Positions 33,211 through 46,438 are shown, numbered from the stretch's first letter. The stretch: DNA of 64,000 nt from Magicicada septendecula (GCA_034769895.1 CM068367.1:314835986-314899985); one strand, 5' to 3'. Numbers and translations are program-made. The notes: generated by a model from the sequence alone, not told the origin.

Positions 33211-36200
33211 CTCTTTTTTTATATTTGTTAATTGTTTCATACCATTTCATTCTTATTTTTTTCTTACCATACATTCCATAATATTTAATTCTTTCTCGTT
33301 TCTTTGCTCTTCCACTATGTTTATCGTATGCTTTTCTAATATATTTTTTCTACTATTACTAATCCATTTTTCCTTATTATTATAAGATTCTGGTAGCCAA
33401 TTTCTAACCTCTACTTTCTTTTTTTTGGTCCAGAATTTCCTTAAGATTTTATATTATTCCCTTGTCAGTAAGGTAGTCACTTATGTACACTTTTTTGTAT
33501 TCTCCAGTCTTAGCGTTGTTTTATTTTTTATAATTATTAGGTTTTTCTCCGTTATACAGGGCCTACTATTTATCTTTTTTTTTTGTTTCATTACCACTTT
33601 TGTAATTGTATTGCTATAAACGTTTCCACTTTTTCTGTTATTTCATGATATTGTTTTTTTTTAATTTATCTTCCACAACAGAATATTGTTTCTTGCTGAA
33701 GTCTTATTCTGATTTATTTTATTCCTTGTTTCATTGCATTTTCGTTTTCATTCAGAATATAGAAACTGGCAGATTCAATATATTATGTTAAGTTATCCGT
33801 CACACTAGTTCGCATACATTAGTTCTATGTTTTGGAGGAGTCATGACAGTTCACACTTCCCTGGTCATATAACCTTTACCAGATGCACATTCTACTGTTT
33901 ACCTACTTAGATAGTTAACAATCCCACCAGTATGATCTTGTCCGTCGGATTCATTGCCGGTATATATCTACCGTTAACCATTAGTTACACTTAAGTACAT
34001 TGAGCTTTAATCCCCTTGTTTTAGGATTTTACTTCGAAGCATATAAAACACACAACCCAATCTCAAACTCCTCGTTTTCATTTTCGAGATCAATATTCAA
34101 AGTGGAAGTAAATAGTTTGTGGTTAATTGTGGTTAATGACATTCTCTTATAGCAGGCAGTAAAAAACGCAGTAACCCTCAGAGACCTTCATCGTTCAGCC
34201 ATTGGTCAAAAACGAGAATAGTGACCAAGGAATGTCAAACAGAAAATGTGGAAGCTTCTGTATCAAATAAACTGAAACCATACCAGACTTAGTCAGAACT
34301 TCTTGGTTACCAACGTCCCATTGCAAGTGAGTAGATCTGCTAGACCTGCCGGCTTTTAAATTACAGTAACATTTTAGTGTCCTAGAGGTTTGCAGTTAAG
34401 TTTTAAAAAATTTCAGTGATTCATTATTTTTATTGAATTAGTTTTAAAATTTGTATTTAACAATTGCGGTCTCTTTAAAATTACTTTGTAGCCAGTCGTT
34501 TGCAAATGCCCATTGACACGTGGATAGTTTAGGAATGTAAAGTAATAAATACTGTTGGTATCTGCGTTAGTTAGGTACAGCTCAGTAAGTTTCCATGTTT
34601 CCTGATAGTAGCTACTGGTAATTTTAAAAAAGTGTAGGTCACGTTAATCGCCTTTCCGTAAAACGAACCGCTGGACCAGTCAAAAATAATTTGGATCGGG
34701 CCGCGCTACGTCATCATATCAGACCTGGTAGTTATTAGTTTGCCGTTGGATAATCATTGTCTGAATAAATATTTGAAAATAACATATTATACAAAGCCTG
34801 CTCACATGCGCAGATTCAGTGGCTTAAAATCGCCTGCACCGCCATCGACACGTTCTTCCCTACTCATAATGTAACGTAATGAGTAGACTAATTCAATTAA
34901 GTTTTACTACGATTCTACAGAGCTCTCAGTTAGTACACAGACATGTATTTACCAGAGTTATACTTCATTTACTGTACTTGAAAATAATATTATGTGTAGC
35001 GCCGTGCAAAAGACATCTTGAATGTTTTTTTATATAGGCTGATACTGGGTGGTAATTTAACTCAGACACACAGTAAATACTGAATAAATATTACAGTAAA
35101 TTTTCTGGTCGTTTGTGGTACCAGTTGCCACAGTTCAGAACACAACCAATATAAGAATCTAAGTAAATATAAGAATCTAGGCTACCAAAATAAGCAAATA
35201 AGCGATTTGGCCATGGCTCCCAGTAATGTGAACTTTTTAATTAATTTATGGTACCAGGCACAACGAGTGGTTGACTTCACACATGGAATTAGCTTTTAAC
35301 CTGACCTGACGCTGACTGCTTCTATTTTTTTCATACGATCTGGCCTAGTGGGCAGTCTATTTTTGAACATTCTATTTTCTGGTAAAACAAATACTCATTG
35401 TTTACAGTTTCGATGGGTTACAAAATTTTTACATCTCATCGGTTGCGAAACTTACACGTTTCTACGTCACACAAGTTACATCATCGACATTAGACCTACA
35501 TATTTACGCTTATAGTAAACTACTTGCGATTAAGTCATAACCACAGCTCGTAATAAATTTAAACTCTTAAGTGCAGTTGAAAACTTAATGGAATATAAAC
35601 CAAAACACTTGCCAAAGTTTCTCTACACATTCATTAGATCGTGTTAAATCTTCGACTCTTTTTTTAAATACGCAGCGCACGCTCGTCTGTGTGCGTGTGC
35701 GAACACTTATTAGGATCCCCATAACTTTTTTTTTTTTAATATTTCTTTTTACTCAAAGGATATTTCATCATACCGAATATCCCGTTTATCGTAAAACAAA
35801 ATTTGCATTTCTCAGTTATACAAAATTTGCATAAAAACATCGCCTAATCGGTAACAAAACAGGGAATAAAAATATTTATAATATTTTTTATATTTATAAT
35901 ATTTATAAACTAAAAACTATTATAAATATTTTTAAATAATTTTATAAAATATTTTATAATATAAAATTAATTTTTATAAAATATTTATAAACAAAAACAA
36001 TATAGGCCTATTGGTTACTGTATACACTCTCCCTCTCTCTTTAATGAAAACATTATATATAAATATCTAAAGACGCACACTATATAAGTAACGTAACTGA
36101 TAATTATAGAGAATGACGCAAGCAAACAATTTTTTAATGATAGGTGACGAATGACCATAATGTAGAAGTAAATTATAAATTATCTTATTAAAATAGCATG

Positions 36201-37202
36201 TTTCATTGTTTATAAATCTTTTCAACTGACGACGAGCTGGGTACAGTCACCACTCGTTTGTCATCCTGTTCGCCGTATCGTTGTCTTGTGCTAGTTATGT
36301 AGTCACCGTGTTTGTATGCATGCGTCATCAAATAGCCACTCGCCACCTTGACATTAAGAGAATTTATACGTAAATATGTAAATATAATCGTATGTGTGTG
36401 AGCTAGTGTGTTAATACAGACACCTAAAGCCGGCAGATTATCTAAGATTTGTCACCTGGCGTTGGGAAAGTTCGAATCCGTAATAGTGTGATTTAATGTT
36501 AGACTTGAAAACAAGGCTTAAATTGATAAATAAATAAAAAAGAAACAACCGGGAAACTCATCTTGCGTAACTCACTTGCAGACCAGGAAGTAGAAGATTA
36601 AACACGGGAACGTTTGTGTACAAATGTTATTTTTATTTTTTAAAGTAAGGCCTAACATATTAATCAGTAAATTTACGTATTATTAGTAAATTTGCATACA
36701 ACTTATGTATTAATTCTATTACCCGTAACAAAGACGGTTCAAATCTGTCTTGTTGACAAGTCTTTTAAATCTATTCGTTATATTGTATTGTTATAAAATC
36801 GACGGTTGTTCGGACGACACGAAAGGTTGTCAATCAACGCCTTAACACAGCAAAGACGCCTGTAGGCAATGCGGGTCATTTTCTAAACATACGATGTTAC
36901 ATGGAACTAATTTGTGAAACGAATGTATTTCGAATAAAATGTCGCTGCACAAAATTACGGCCAGTTTTGTGAGAGAAACGCTGTTCAAAAATAAAAACAT
37001 GTTTTTGATTTTACGATCCTCTTGGTCCTAGTAGACCATCAGCATCTCATTTTTCGACCCAAATGCGAACAAATTAGTTTGTGACTTTGAAGAAAATAAG
37101 CTTATTATTTAGAGCCGCCGAACAGACAGGCCTCTATGACCCTCATTTTCACCCATAATGCCAGTGTCAAGTCTCTGTACTCTCGACATGGACGTGTCGT
37201 TC
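33211..37202. other. Long AT-rich stretch, nothing recognised
   Basis: About 4 kb. The first 600 bp are T-rich on the plus strand (A-rich 5' flank of the LINE on the minus strand). A cryptically simple block of TTTATAAAATATT-type words lies at about 35870-36000. Box A/B-like words at 36401-36479 are too weak to call a tRNA or SINE. No gene supported. Confidence 0.5.
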
Positions 37203-37237
37203 GAGCAACTACACAAGGTTTAGTTGTGTAGTTGCTC
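37203..37237. other. Perfect 14 bp hairpin
   Basis: GAGCAACTACACAA, a 7-base loop, then TTGTGTAGTTGCTC: a perfect inverted repeat. The words ACACAAGGTT inside and just after it are repeated. Could fold in RNA or be a small replication-slippage product. Confidence 0.7.
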
Positions 37238-37861
37238 AACAACACAAGGTTAAAGGTGTCTTTAAGGTTTAAATCTTTACGTTTATTCTCCACAGTAGCC
37301 ATAATTTCACTGCAATAACGTAAACTTCACAATGTAAAAGCTGTAGCTATAGGCCTACTGAAGGGTCGAACATGGGTTTATTGCTCAAAAGTGAAAGTTG
37401 AGCGGGTGAATGGCCGACTGCACCCCCTTCTACTTCGTCCTTCAGAACTTGTAAACACTATGACCAGAGGGACAAAGAGTCGCAGACAGTGTAATTCGTT
37501 TTGTGAATGCAGTACAGTCACCCCAGATATTCTCAGAGAAGTTTTACGAAAGCAAAAATGTGATAACATAAACCGAATTATTGATTACAATAAGCGACAT
37601 TTTTTCAATGTTTTAATATTCGTCCGGACGGGTCTTCATGAAAGTGATAAGAATATCCGAATGATAACATTATCCGTGATCACAATAAGCGGCGTGCAAT
37701 GTAGTTTGAAAAATTGCAATGAGGATGGTTCATTTGTACAAAGCTAGAAGACTAAGATACCTGTTTTAAATTAAAATAATATTTTCTTTTTTGAAACACA
37801 GTATTTAAAAAAGTAAAATATGACACCACGGCTGGCTAATAAAGTAAAGTAAGTAATAATA
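37238..37861. other. Unassigned stretch with a 118-codon ORF
   Basis: An open frame at 37391-37747 (plus) of 118 codons has a mixed composition and no motif I know; a minus-strand ORF overlaps it. Not supported as a gene. It lies immediately left of a solo LTR. Confidence 0.4.
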
Positions 37862-37865
37862 ATAT

Positions 37866-38200
37866 TGTTACACAACGGAATATTATCGAACAATGGAGTG
37901 TGTCGTTCTACTGTTTCTCGGCTATCCCAGCAGAGCCCAGCTGTAATGTTTGTTGCGTACATATTGCTAATTTTTTGAGGAAAAGCAATTACGTGATATT
38001 TATCATGCATCAACAATTCAGGCTGTACCAGACCGCACCGGTCCGTGCACTGTGTTCAAGGCCAGACACGACACTGTTTCTAGTGGATTCGAGAGCGCCC
38101 GGAAGAGGCTCTTGTCATCCAAAAAGTGACAGATTATTCTGGTGTCCTAGCGGGCTATAAATATGAACATTCCGCGACGGTCAGTGAGACCGTCGTAACA
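37866..38200 (+). mobile_element. Solo LTR (335 bp), 4 bp TSD
   Basis: Begins TGTTACACAACGG and ends GACCGTCGTAACA, so it has 5'-TG...CA-3' ends inside a TGTTAC/GTAACA short inverted repeat. ATAT flanks both sides (37862-37865 and 38201-38204). A TATAAATA box lies at 38156-38163, unusually close to the 3' end. It shares the terminal GACCGTCGTAACA with the solo LTR at 48847-49365. No internal retroelement follows, so it is a recombination-derived solo LTR, probably Ty3/Gypsy. Confidence 0.75.
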
Positions 38201-38204
38201 ATAT

Positions 38205-38954
38205 AATAAAATGGTTACCCTTGAGTTAAACCGAAAATAAGAAGAAGTCAGCTTACAGGCAAAGAATCGTTAACTAATGACTAACTGAGCAGAATGAAAA
38301 TGATGAATCTTACGCTCGTCTGTAAAATAATTTATACATTTCTGTGTTAACGTTTATGTTTTACTTGATGTAATTTTTTCTAATGGGAAAACCATTTCTG
38401 TCATAATATTCACTAATAGTAATTAAATAGTAATTTCAGTAATAAAATAGTAATTTTACGGCAAATTCAAGTTTTAATGTTTAGTGTTTAAGTTACATAC
38501 AATATTCTCATTTGTTTCTTACTGTAATAGTAATAGTCTAATAAGAAACATTTGTGTCTATGAGGTGCAAAAAAATAGACAAATGAGAGTTTAATCCAAA
38601 GTACGAACAATGATAGACGCTTAGTTTGTTTATTTCTTTATATCTAAGTGTTGATAATATTGTATACCTCACAGTGTTGTGATCATTTTTCTAATTCTAG
38701 CGCTGAGTTTGCTCGCGAAAAACGAATTCTCGAACGACTCGCTGTTTAGTACCGTTCAAATACGTGTCGAAATATAAACTCAAGCTCATATGTAAATTTA
38801 AAATTTGAAGTTTAATATTCTGAATAATTATTGTTTCAAATGTTAATCTTATTCATAAATTCACAGCAGGCTGAAAGCAGACAGCAACACTGACAGAGAG
38901 TAAATTCAGAACTTAAAGGTTCAACGTCTGTCCCGAATGCTCAGCACCTATTTA
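38205..38954. other. AT-rich stretch, nothing recognised
   Basis: Nothing supported between the solo LTR and the Helentron-like element. Confidence 0.5.
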
Positions 38955-41538
38955 ATATCGGTATGGAGAACCATACATGACTTCCATGTTCTAAGATTTA
39001 TATTTAAAATCATATTCGAAATGAAATATTTCCATAAAAAACTACGTCTTTCTACTTATTGCTTCAGCATTAACCACAGTACTGTAGTCACTAACGTATA
39101 CCACCTCACGTTTTCGCACTCGATTTTCACCGATGATGGCAGTCGATGGCACTGCCAAAAAGTCTGGTTTTGCAGAAAACATTGGACTACGGCTAAAGAG
39201 CCCGGGAAGCAATTTTAACAAAAAACTACTTCTTTGTTGCCGATAACGTAGTACACATATAAAAAATTCTCCCCTCCACCTTCAACTATAATTTTTAATA
39301 ATAGAAAATTACCCCCACCCCGTTCACCTAACTTCTTCATTTATAGATATTCATCTACGTTTCTACAGTGGATTACTATGAGCTTCTTATCAGGATACTT
39401 TATTTATAAAAATTAAGTACTTTACTCTTGTTAAATCATAAAATGTTTCAGGTAAACTACCACTTTCTCTTAACCGATCTTCTACAAAATCAACAGACCT
39501 TCCGTCCTCTACAATTCAGGGAAGCATGCAAAAAAATATTTGTTTCTGTTTGAATGTGCGGCAGTTATCGTCCGTCATGGAAACATTTCTCTTGTTACAA
39601 CATAAAATGTTGCAGGTAAACTACCCCTTTCCCTTAACCGATCTTCACCAAAACCTTGAGCTCTCTGCAAATTAGGGGGTGCAAAAAATTATTTGATTCT
39701 CATTGAATTTTCGGCAGTTATCGTTCGTCATAAAAAAATTACCCTTTTTAAAACATAAAACGTTGCTGATAAACTACCCCTTCCCTTAACCGATCTTCAA
39801 CGAAATCAACAGACCTTGAGTTCTCTTTAGTTCAAAAAGGTATGCAAAAACCTAGTTGATTCTGTTTGAATTTACGGCAGTTATCGTTCGTCATATAAAA
39901 AATTACGCTTGTTAAAACATAAAACGTTGCAGGTAAACTACCCCTTTCCCTTAACCGATCTTCAACAAAATCAACAGACCTTGAGTTCTGTATAATTAAA
40001 AAAGGTATGCAGAAGAGTAGTTGATTCTGTTTTAACGTACGGCAGTTATCGTTCGTCAAAAAAAAATTACCCTTGATAAAACATAAAATGTTGCTGGTAA
40101 ACAACCCTATTCCCTTAACCGATCTTCACCAAAACCAACAAGTCTTGAGAACTCTACATTTCAGGGCTGTATGCAAAATATTATATGATTCTGTTTGAAT
40201 TTGCGGCTGTTATCGTTTGCCATATAAAATACCCTTGATAAAACAAAAAAACGTGTCAGGTAAACTACCCCTTTCCCTTAACCGATCTTCACCAAAAACA
40301 ATAGGTCTTTAGTACTCAACAAAACAGGGCTGTATGCAAAAACGTATGTGATTCTGTTTGAATTTGCGGCTCTTACCGTTTGCCATAAAAAATACCCTTT
40401 TAAAACATAAAACTTTGCAGGTAAACTACCCCTTTCCCTTAACCGATCTTCACCAACACCAATAGGTATTGAGAACTCTACAATACAGGGCTGTATGCAA
40501 AACATCATTTGATTCTGTTTGAATTTGCGGCTGTTATCGTTTACCATAGAAAAAAATTACCCTTGATAAAAAACCGTTGCAGGTAAACTACCCCTTTCCC
40601 TTAACCGATCTTCACCAAAAACGATAGGTCTTGAGAACTCTACAATTCAGGGCTGTATGCGAAACATTATTTGATTCTGTTTGAATTTGCGGCTGTTATC
40701 GTTTGCCAAACAAACAAAATTACCCTTGATAAAAAAAAAACCGCTGCAGGTAAATTACCCCTTCCCCTCAACTGATCTTCACCAAAAACAATAGGTCTTT
40801 AGTACTCAACAAAACAGGACTGTATGCAAAAACGTATTTGATTCTGTTTGAATTTGCGGCTCTTATCGTTTGCCATAGAAAATACCCTTTTAAAACATAA
40901 AACGTTGCAGGTAAACTACCCCTTTCCCTTAACCGATCATCACCAACACCAATAGGTATTGAGAACTCTACAATTCAGGGCAGTATGCAAAACATTATTT
41001 GATTATGTTTGAATTTGCGGCTGTTATCGTTTGCCATAGAAAATACCTTTGTTAAAACATAAAACGTTGCTGGTAAACTACCCCTTTCCCTTAACCGATC
41101 TTTACCAAAATCAACAGATCTTGAGAACTCTACAATTCAGGGCTGTATGCGAAACATTATTTGATTCTGTTTGAATTTGCGGCTGTTATCGTTTGCCAAA
41201 CAAACAAAATTACCATTGAAAAAAAAACCGTTGCTGGTAAACTACCCCTTTCCCTCAACCGATCTTCACCAAAAACAATGGGTCGCGAGTACTCTACAAA
41301 TCAGGACTGTATGCAAAAAATTATTTGATTCTGTTTGAATTTGCGGCTGTTATCGTTTGCCATAGAAAAAATCTATAGACAGATAGACACACAGACACAC
41401 ACACACACACACACAGACACTTTTCGAAAAACGACTTTTTTTATGTTTTGAGAGTAGTACAATCAGAATCTGCAATAATCTCGAACACGATTTTTTTTGC
41501 CATCACCATACTTCCATTTCCTTAAGGAACATGGAAGT
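38955..41538 (+). mobile_element. Helentron-like tandem-repeat element, copy B (2.6 kb)
   Basis: The most complete member. The left end has ATCGGTATGGAGAACCATAC (small hairpin) and ACTTCCATGTTCTAAG (38980-38995). Next comes a module (about 39030-39260) resembling a retroelement 3' end, with a degraded ribozyme-like word, then AT-rich linker, then twelve ~163 bp tandem units (about 39440-41370), an AC/GACA microsatellite (41386-41420) and the right end CTTAAGGAACATGGAAGT (41521-41538). The right end inverted is ACTTCCATGTTCCTTAAG, so the two ends carry a subterminal inverted repeat differing by one inserted base. Non-coding. The plan fits a non-autonomous Helentron; no autonomous partner is in the window. 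Confidence 0.65.
39440..41370 (+). repeat. Array of 12 tandem ~163 bp units with a 3-unit higher-order repeat
   Basis: Each unit contains AGGTAAACTACCCCTTTCCC, TTAACCGATCTTCACCAAAA, a CTC(T)ACAA(T)TCAGGGCTGTATGC block, ATTTGATTCTGTTTGAATTT and GCGGCTGTTATCGTTTGCCA. CGATCTT anchors recur at 156-167 bp spacing from about 39470 to 41259. Three consecutive units at about 40283-40767 match the next three at about 40768-41259 better than their neighbours (shared CTTTAGTACTCAACAAAACA, then CACCAACACCAATAGGTATT, then GCCAAACAAACAAAATTACC), giving a ~488 bp higher-order period. Confidence 0.9.
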
Positions 41539-42039
41539 AAAAATTTATCTTACAAAGAAATATCACGCCTAACAATTTCGTAACAGCATCTGTGTACGAT
41601 GATTGGGCTTCATAAAGAGTACAAAATAGGCCTAATATCCGATATAACAATTGGTTTGCAGTAATTACGTACTTTTTACTGACAGGCCTACAGTATTACA
41701 TGCAGTTGTCTTTCTTGTTTCTTTGACTTTATATCCTCCCTATTTATACAGTCATTCGTCTGTAGATTCGTTTAAAGCATAACATATTAGACCCTATGTT
41801 TTCCATTTCTTATTTCTGCACCATTATTTCTTCTTCTGTATTCTGTAACGCCTTCACTCATCAGGATCTGCAAACAGCGTTACTATTGACGACCCACTTA
41901 ATGTTTCGTTGTCGAGATATTTTTATTATTATGACATTTGTACGATATAAGAACATAATTGTTAGATAATGTAATTTTTAAGTAGCGTATTACTTATTAC
42001 ATTCGGTTATTATAAATGATAGTTCTATGGTAATTATGA

Positions 42040-42077
<38 letters not shown>

Positions 42078-43049
42078 AACCACTTTTTATTATTATCAAA
42101 TAATAGCGGTAGTTTGAATGGTAGGTGAATATTGATAGTTTGAGCCTTATTTTATTCAAGGAACGCAACCAGCATTTCGATTCAGACGCATATTATCTGT
42201 ACCCTAGATGATTTTCCACTGGACGATTCTATCTGAAGGGTGAAAAAACGCAACTTGCTTCTTGAAAACAAACTCGGAACCCCTAGTTTACTAGGAAGTA
42301 TCTTACTATCTGTTATACATAATTAACACTGTTTTTTTATTGAATTGCATGTTAAACAAACAGATGTTTAGTGTTAAATTGTAATGACACTAAAACATAA
42401 TTATAGAACAAATTGTGAAAACTAAATTATCATTATCTTTTAACGTTGACTACAAAATTCAAAATATTCACTTTAATAAACAATAAAACGATAAACTATT
42501 TATAAAATCCCACCGATTAATATTTGTCTCCTCAAACATTTTTCCTGTTAATAGTTAAAGCTCGTAGTGAACAAAAAATTATTTTTGATGTGATGATCCT
42601 GTTGATCCGAAGTAGCCATTAATTCCGCCATCTCGCATTTTTTCTATGGAAAATAGATTTTACTTATTCAGATGTTCTCAAAGCAAACGTATCTCAGATC
42701 AAAGAACGAATGTGTGTAAATTAAACAACAATTTGTGTCGAATCGACACTCAACTGAGTGGTGAGCTTGATAGTCGACTTTTAGTCCCAATTAAAAAAAA
42801 AAAGTTGTAAAAAATATCAAGGCTCTGCTCTGATACAGAAACAGCGGAATATCAGAAATATTAAGATTCCAGCTGAAAGTTAGGTATCAGAATGACTTTA
42901 TAATTCCAAGGTATTCAAGGTAGAGATATCTAAGTAATGAAGGTAAGCCTCAATATGTCAATACATATTTTAATACTATTAAATGTGCAATAAAAATTCT
43001 GTCAAAAATTTTAAACAGAGAGGGTGTTAAAGTATAGATAAGGTATGAA
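41539..43049. other. AT-rich stretch with an AAT microsatellite
   Basis: Includes (AAT)n at about 42045-42076. No gene supported. Confidence 0.55.
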
Positions 43050-43549
43050 TTACATAAGACTTAATTGGACACATAATAGAAATGAAAAAATATAAAAAGT
43101 TCTATTACGAGAAACGAAAGAGTTATACACAAAAGACATAAATTAATATTAATAGAGAGGTGAGGAAAGGAAAAGAAAAGTGGGTGAGCAATGTAAGAAA
43201 ACAAATAGACAACTGCATGAACATCGAGTTGTCGGATAAAAAATGACAATAGGATATTACTGATGCCGAAAGGAAATAAGAAATAGATAGTGTCTGTACG
43301 ATGATGATAAGAAATTGTGTACTGACAAAGCCGAGAACTGACTAGGCCTTATTAACAAGAGCCGATAAGGCTTTATGTGGTTTAGATAATAATAATAAAA
43401 CTGTATTTCACAACATACAAAAATATACAAAACAGATAATAGCTCACAAATAGTCGGCTTGGTTTCCGAAACAATAGAGTCACAAGAGAGCTATGGTGGA
43501 AGTAGTTGGTTGGTGAAAAATTTAGACAACTAAGGACCACATTTCCTGG
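43050..43549 (+). other. Possible upstream remnant of a LINE
   Basis: Purine-rich on the plus strand with short readable words but no diagnostic motif. Probably decayed sequence of the LINE that follows. Confidence 0.3.
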
Positions 43550-44520
43550 GTTTTGAAATTTAGAGAAGGCGTTTAACGATTTTATTCGCCATAAAATTTA
43601 TAAAGCTCTTGAAAACATCCTGACTTGCCTGTAGGGATATAAAGACGTTATGTAAGTTCTGTATAAGTCAAAACGTGGAAAAGGGCGTAAGGATATTCCT
43701 GGAGTAGAGGGTGCAAGTGAGAAAAGGGGTGAGACAGAAACTCATGGTTTCTACTTCTATTTAGTATACACATTGAGCATATGATCAATCTTTGCTCAGA
43801 TTCAATGTTCAGATTCGCAGACGCTATAACTGTTTCAGATGAAAGCGAGGAGCGACTACAAGATAATATATGCTTGTCATAGAAAGGACGTTCCTTGAGT
43901 TTGACATGAAAATGAACGGAAAACAAGAAGTGATAATCATTAGAAATGATGCAGGCGAAGAGAATATTCATTGATAGATGAGTAGACTAAAGAGAAAGAC
44001 TTTGAAATACCTGGGTAACATAGCTTCCGCAAATTTAAGGACTACCGCAGACATTAAGTCTAATATAGTAGGCCTACAGGTGAAAGAAGCGTTTATAACA
44101 ACGATGCTGAAACTTCAAGAGACACTGAACTGAAACTAGAAAAACGCATGAACTCTTTTGTATGAAATGTGACTCTGAATCATGGATCAGAAGTAATCAA
44201 GGAATGATTAGAGGTTTTTAAGAGAATTTCATGAAGAGAATGTAAAGAATTTCATGAAGTGATCAATCTTGATGAGTTTACAGGATACGTGACAAAAATG
44301 TTGTGGGAAAACCTTACAAAGGAAAACGTACAACTGAGACACTTAATTGGGCGCAATAGCTATGTCACTAAATGGTACTGGGAGGAAGGTCGATGGAGGA
44401 ATTGCTGAGGGAAAGGGTTTCTTGGGTCAAGGAGTTGTAGAAATGGGTTTGAAGGAATTTAAACAGATGACAGGATGACCTCAGAACATGCTCACCCATC
44501 AGTCCTTTAATTGAGATTTA
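43550..44520 (+). pseudogene. LINE reverse transcriptase relic
   Basis: In shifting plus-strand frames: EKAFNDFIRHKIYKALENI (RT motif A region, usual DFEKAFD.V.R), then LLFSIHIEHMINLCSDSMFR, then FADAITVSDESEERLQDNI at about 43814 where FADA replaces the catalytic FADD, then MKMNGKQEVIII (usual KTK.M..) and LKYLGNIASANLRTTADI (usual FKYLGS.I). The order of the RT palm motifs is right, but the second catalytic Asp is lost and stops are frequent. The element belongs to the endonuclease-reverse transcriptase LINE group. An old, dead copy with its 3' region fading after 44500. Confidence 0.8.
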
Positions 44521-45479
44521 GGTGCCTGGCCTGCTGGTCGCATGGAAAATTAGTCTATTAAACGTTTGAATTAAAGTACGAAATTGTTCATAAATATCTG
44601 GAAAGATTTAAGTGATAATAACTTACATATTAATGAAATTTAACAATTTTCGAGTAATGTTAAAGACCATGGGCAAGGAGAAACGAATGTAATATTTATG
44701 TAATTTCACTTGGAAAAAATAGAAATAAGAGTTTTATTTTAACAATACTTTTTATTTCTTAAGGACAGAGTAGAGCGCTTCCACTACAATACACGATGTA
44801 TTTTTGCTATCAAAATAGATTGTGTACCGTTTTGAAACGAATTAGAATAGTGTACAAAAAAACCGAAGGAACCAGAATCGTCACCGAGTCGATCTTAAGC
44901 GATATACGTGATACGCTTAAATATATTCCTCGTTTTCAAGCTTGGAGACATTTTTTATTGTATTATACCATAGTCAATCAGATGAATAAATATTAAACTG
45001 AAGCTAACTTTCCGACCAACCGGTTTACGAGAATATAAGAGTTTTTAATTTTGAGCTGTTACGAACTCTACAGTACACGTAATATCGAGTTCGAGTTTAC
45101 ACACAGGTCCCATCGTGTTACATTCAGTTTCAACGGTCGGTCTCCTAAAAGTTCAGTATAATGTTTATATAAATATAACACTGAATTTGCATTATGGTAC
45201 AACAGTAATTTAAATTGTTATTAAAACGAAGATTCAGTTGTGCGGCTTAAACATTTCGTAACTACCAAAGCAGCCATTATCAGCAAAAATAATTACATAA
45301 TCTTACGCTACACCTGCATAATTAATTATAACAAAAACACTTATTGGATTAGCTAACAAAGAAAACAATTACGGAGTAGACTGAAGAACGTGCAACAATG
45401 TTGAAAAAGAGTTTCTTGCATTCTGACGTTACCGTCTCACGAAATATAAGCTTTTAACTTGTTTAAGGAAATGTTTAAA
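44521..45479. other. AT-rich stretch, nothing recognised
   Basis: A 66-codon ORF at 44796-44996 is unassigned. No other signal. Confidence 0.5.
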
Positions 45480-45700
45480 ATCTCACGTACAGTTCGCACA
45501 GATTGTTCTCTTTATAAATGTTAATGACATTCCAGTTCGCCAGGCGTATTTCGTACAAACAATGAGGTATTTTTTGCTAACGTCTAAAAATAATGTATAT
45601 CAAGACCGACGAACACGCCGTATTGAATCGTATTTGTTTTGTCTGTATTCTTGAAATTACACAGAGGCGGTAATGCAGACGTTAGAATTCTCGTGCGGAG
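45480..45700 (-). other. Segment resembling 17405-17640; possible pseudo-exon
   Basis: Weak collinear similarity to 17405-17640 on the same strand. In the frame that aligns, the minus strand reads GVFVGLDIHYF, then a stop, then SLFVRNTPGE. It lies about 0.6 kb downstream, in minus-strand sense, of the second signal-peptide exon copy. Confidence 0.25.
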
Positions 45701-46302
45701 TACTGAGAAGTCATAACAATGTAACTAAAAAGAATGGACTGTTGGTGGCCAGAGGCCCATAAATAGACAAAGCAGTACAATTGTATTTTATTTGTAAATT
45801 CTATTATAGCATAATATCTTAGAACTGTATATATTATACTCATGAAAATATGTTGGAAATCGTAATTATCCTAGCTAATAATAATATACTCCTTTTTTTT
45901 CTTTGTATCATCGAAAGGAAGGGTAGGATGTCAGGTTGACAACCTAACTTGGCTAAGTTGACTTCGTGGTTTGTCAGTCAGTATGCTATGCAGATTTACT
46001 TGTTCCTGAACAGTTTCCTTTAATCCAATTCAAATAAAACTGTTTTATTAACTATTCGCGCTACTAAATGCTACGTCCTCTGTTCCTCTTACAGAACTGA
46101 GCTATTTTTAAAGAATTTCCGTTTTTTACTTTCTAAAGTGTCATGCTTGCTTTCTAATAAGTAATTGCTGTCTATTTTAAATTCCCTTAGCTTCCACAAA
46201 AACACTTTACTCCTAGTTACATTGACTTTACTCATCCTTTCAGGCGGTATAGTTTAATGCCGCTAAGTACTCTAAAGCGTGTTAGGACAACCTTATCTTA
46301 AC

Positions 46303-46430
46303 CTCTCCTTGGAAGTCTTCGTCAAGACCGTAGTAAAGTGTTGTTCTTTGTTGTCATCGTTACGTGAGTAAAGAAAACCAATAAAAGTACAGTGGTTAAC
46401 AACACAATAAATTTGTACGACAACAATACA
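46303..46430 (-). pseudogene. Diverged copy of the candidate secreted-protein exon
   Basis: Minus strand. A hydrophobic leader, FIVLLTTVLLLVFFTHVT, is readable, but with no in-frame ATG upstream. A one-base shift then leads into NDDNKEQHFTTVLTKTSKE, which aligns with TDGKSDYNIRADLQRAIK of 24336-24479. Both copies share ACGTAA and TGAC(A/G)(A/G)CAAA at the leader-to-mature junction, a GAG-rich end and a GT donor at the same place (GAGAG|GTTAAG here). The X-box-like palindrome also lies just upstream. This is either a broken duplicate or a fast-evolving paralogue. Confidence 0.3.
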
Positions 46431-46438
46431 CAATTCTG

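Noticed and set aside
33211-33830. Several plus-strand ORFs rich in Phe and Ile
   Set aside because: They lie antisense to the A-rich 5' flank of a LINE relic and have no protein-like motif.
36401-36479. tRNA or SINE promoter boxes (AGCTAGTGTG and AGTTCGAATCC)
   Set aside because: Box B is close to consensus, but box A is weak, the stems do not fold and no repeat body is visible.
39440-41370. Regularly spaced repeats resembling a CRISPR array
   Set aside because: Units are contiguous head-to-tail with no unique spacers, are far too long, and the DNA is eukaryotic.
37000-42660. Weak similarity between about 37010-37070 and 42590-42660 (GATCCT.TTG.TCC...GTAG..CAT)
   Set aside because: Short, gapped and in AT-rich DNA; not distinguishable from an old repeat or chance by eye.
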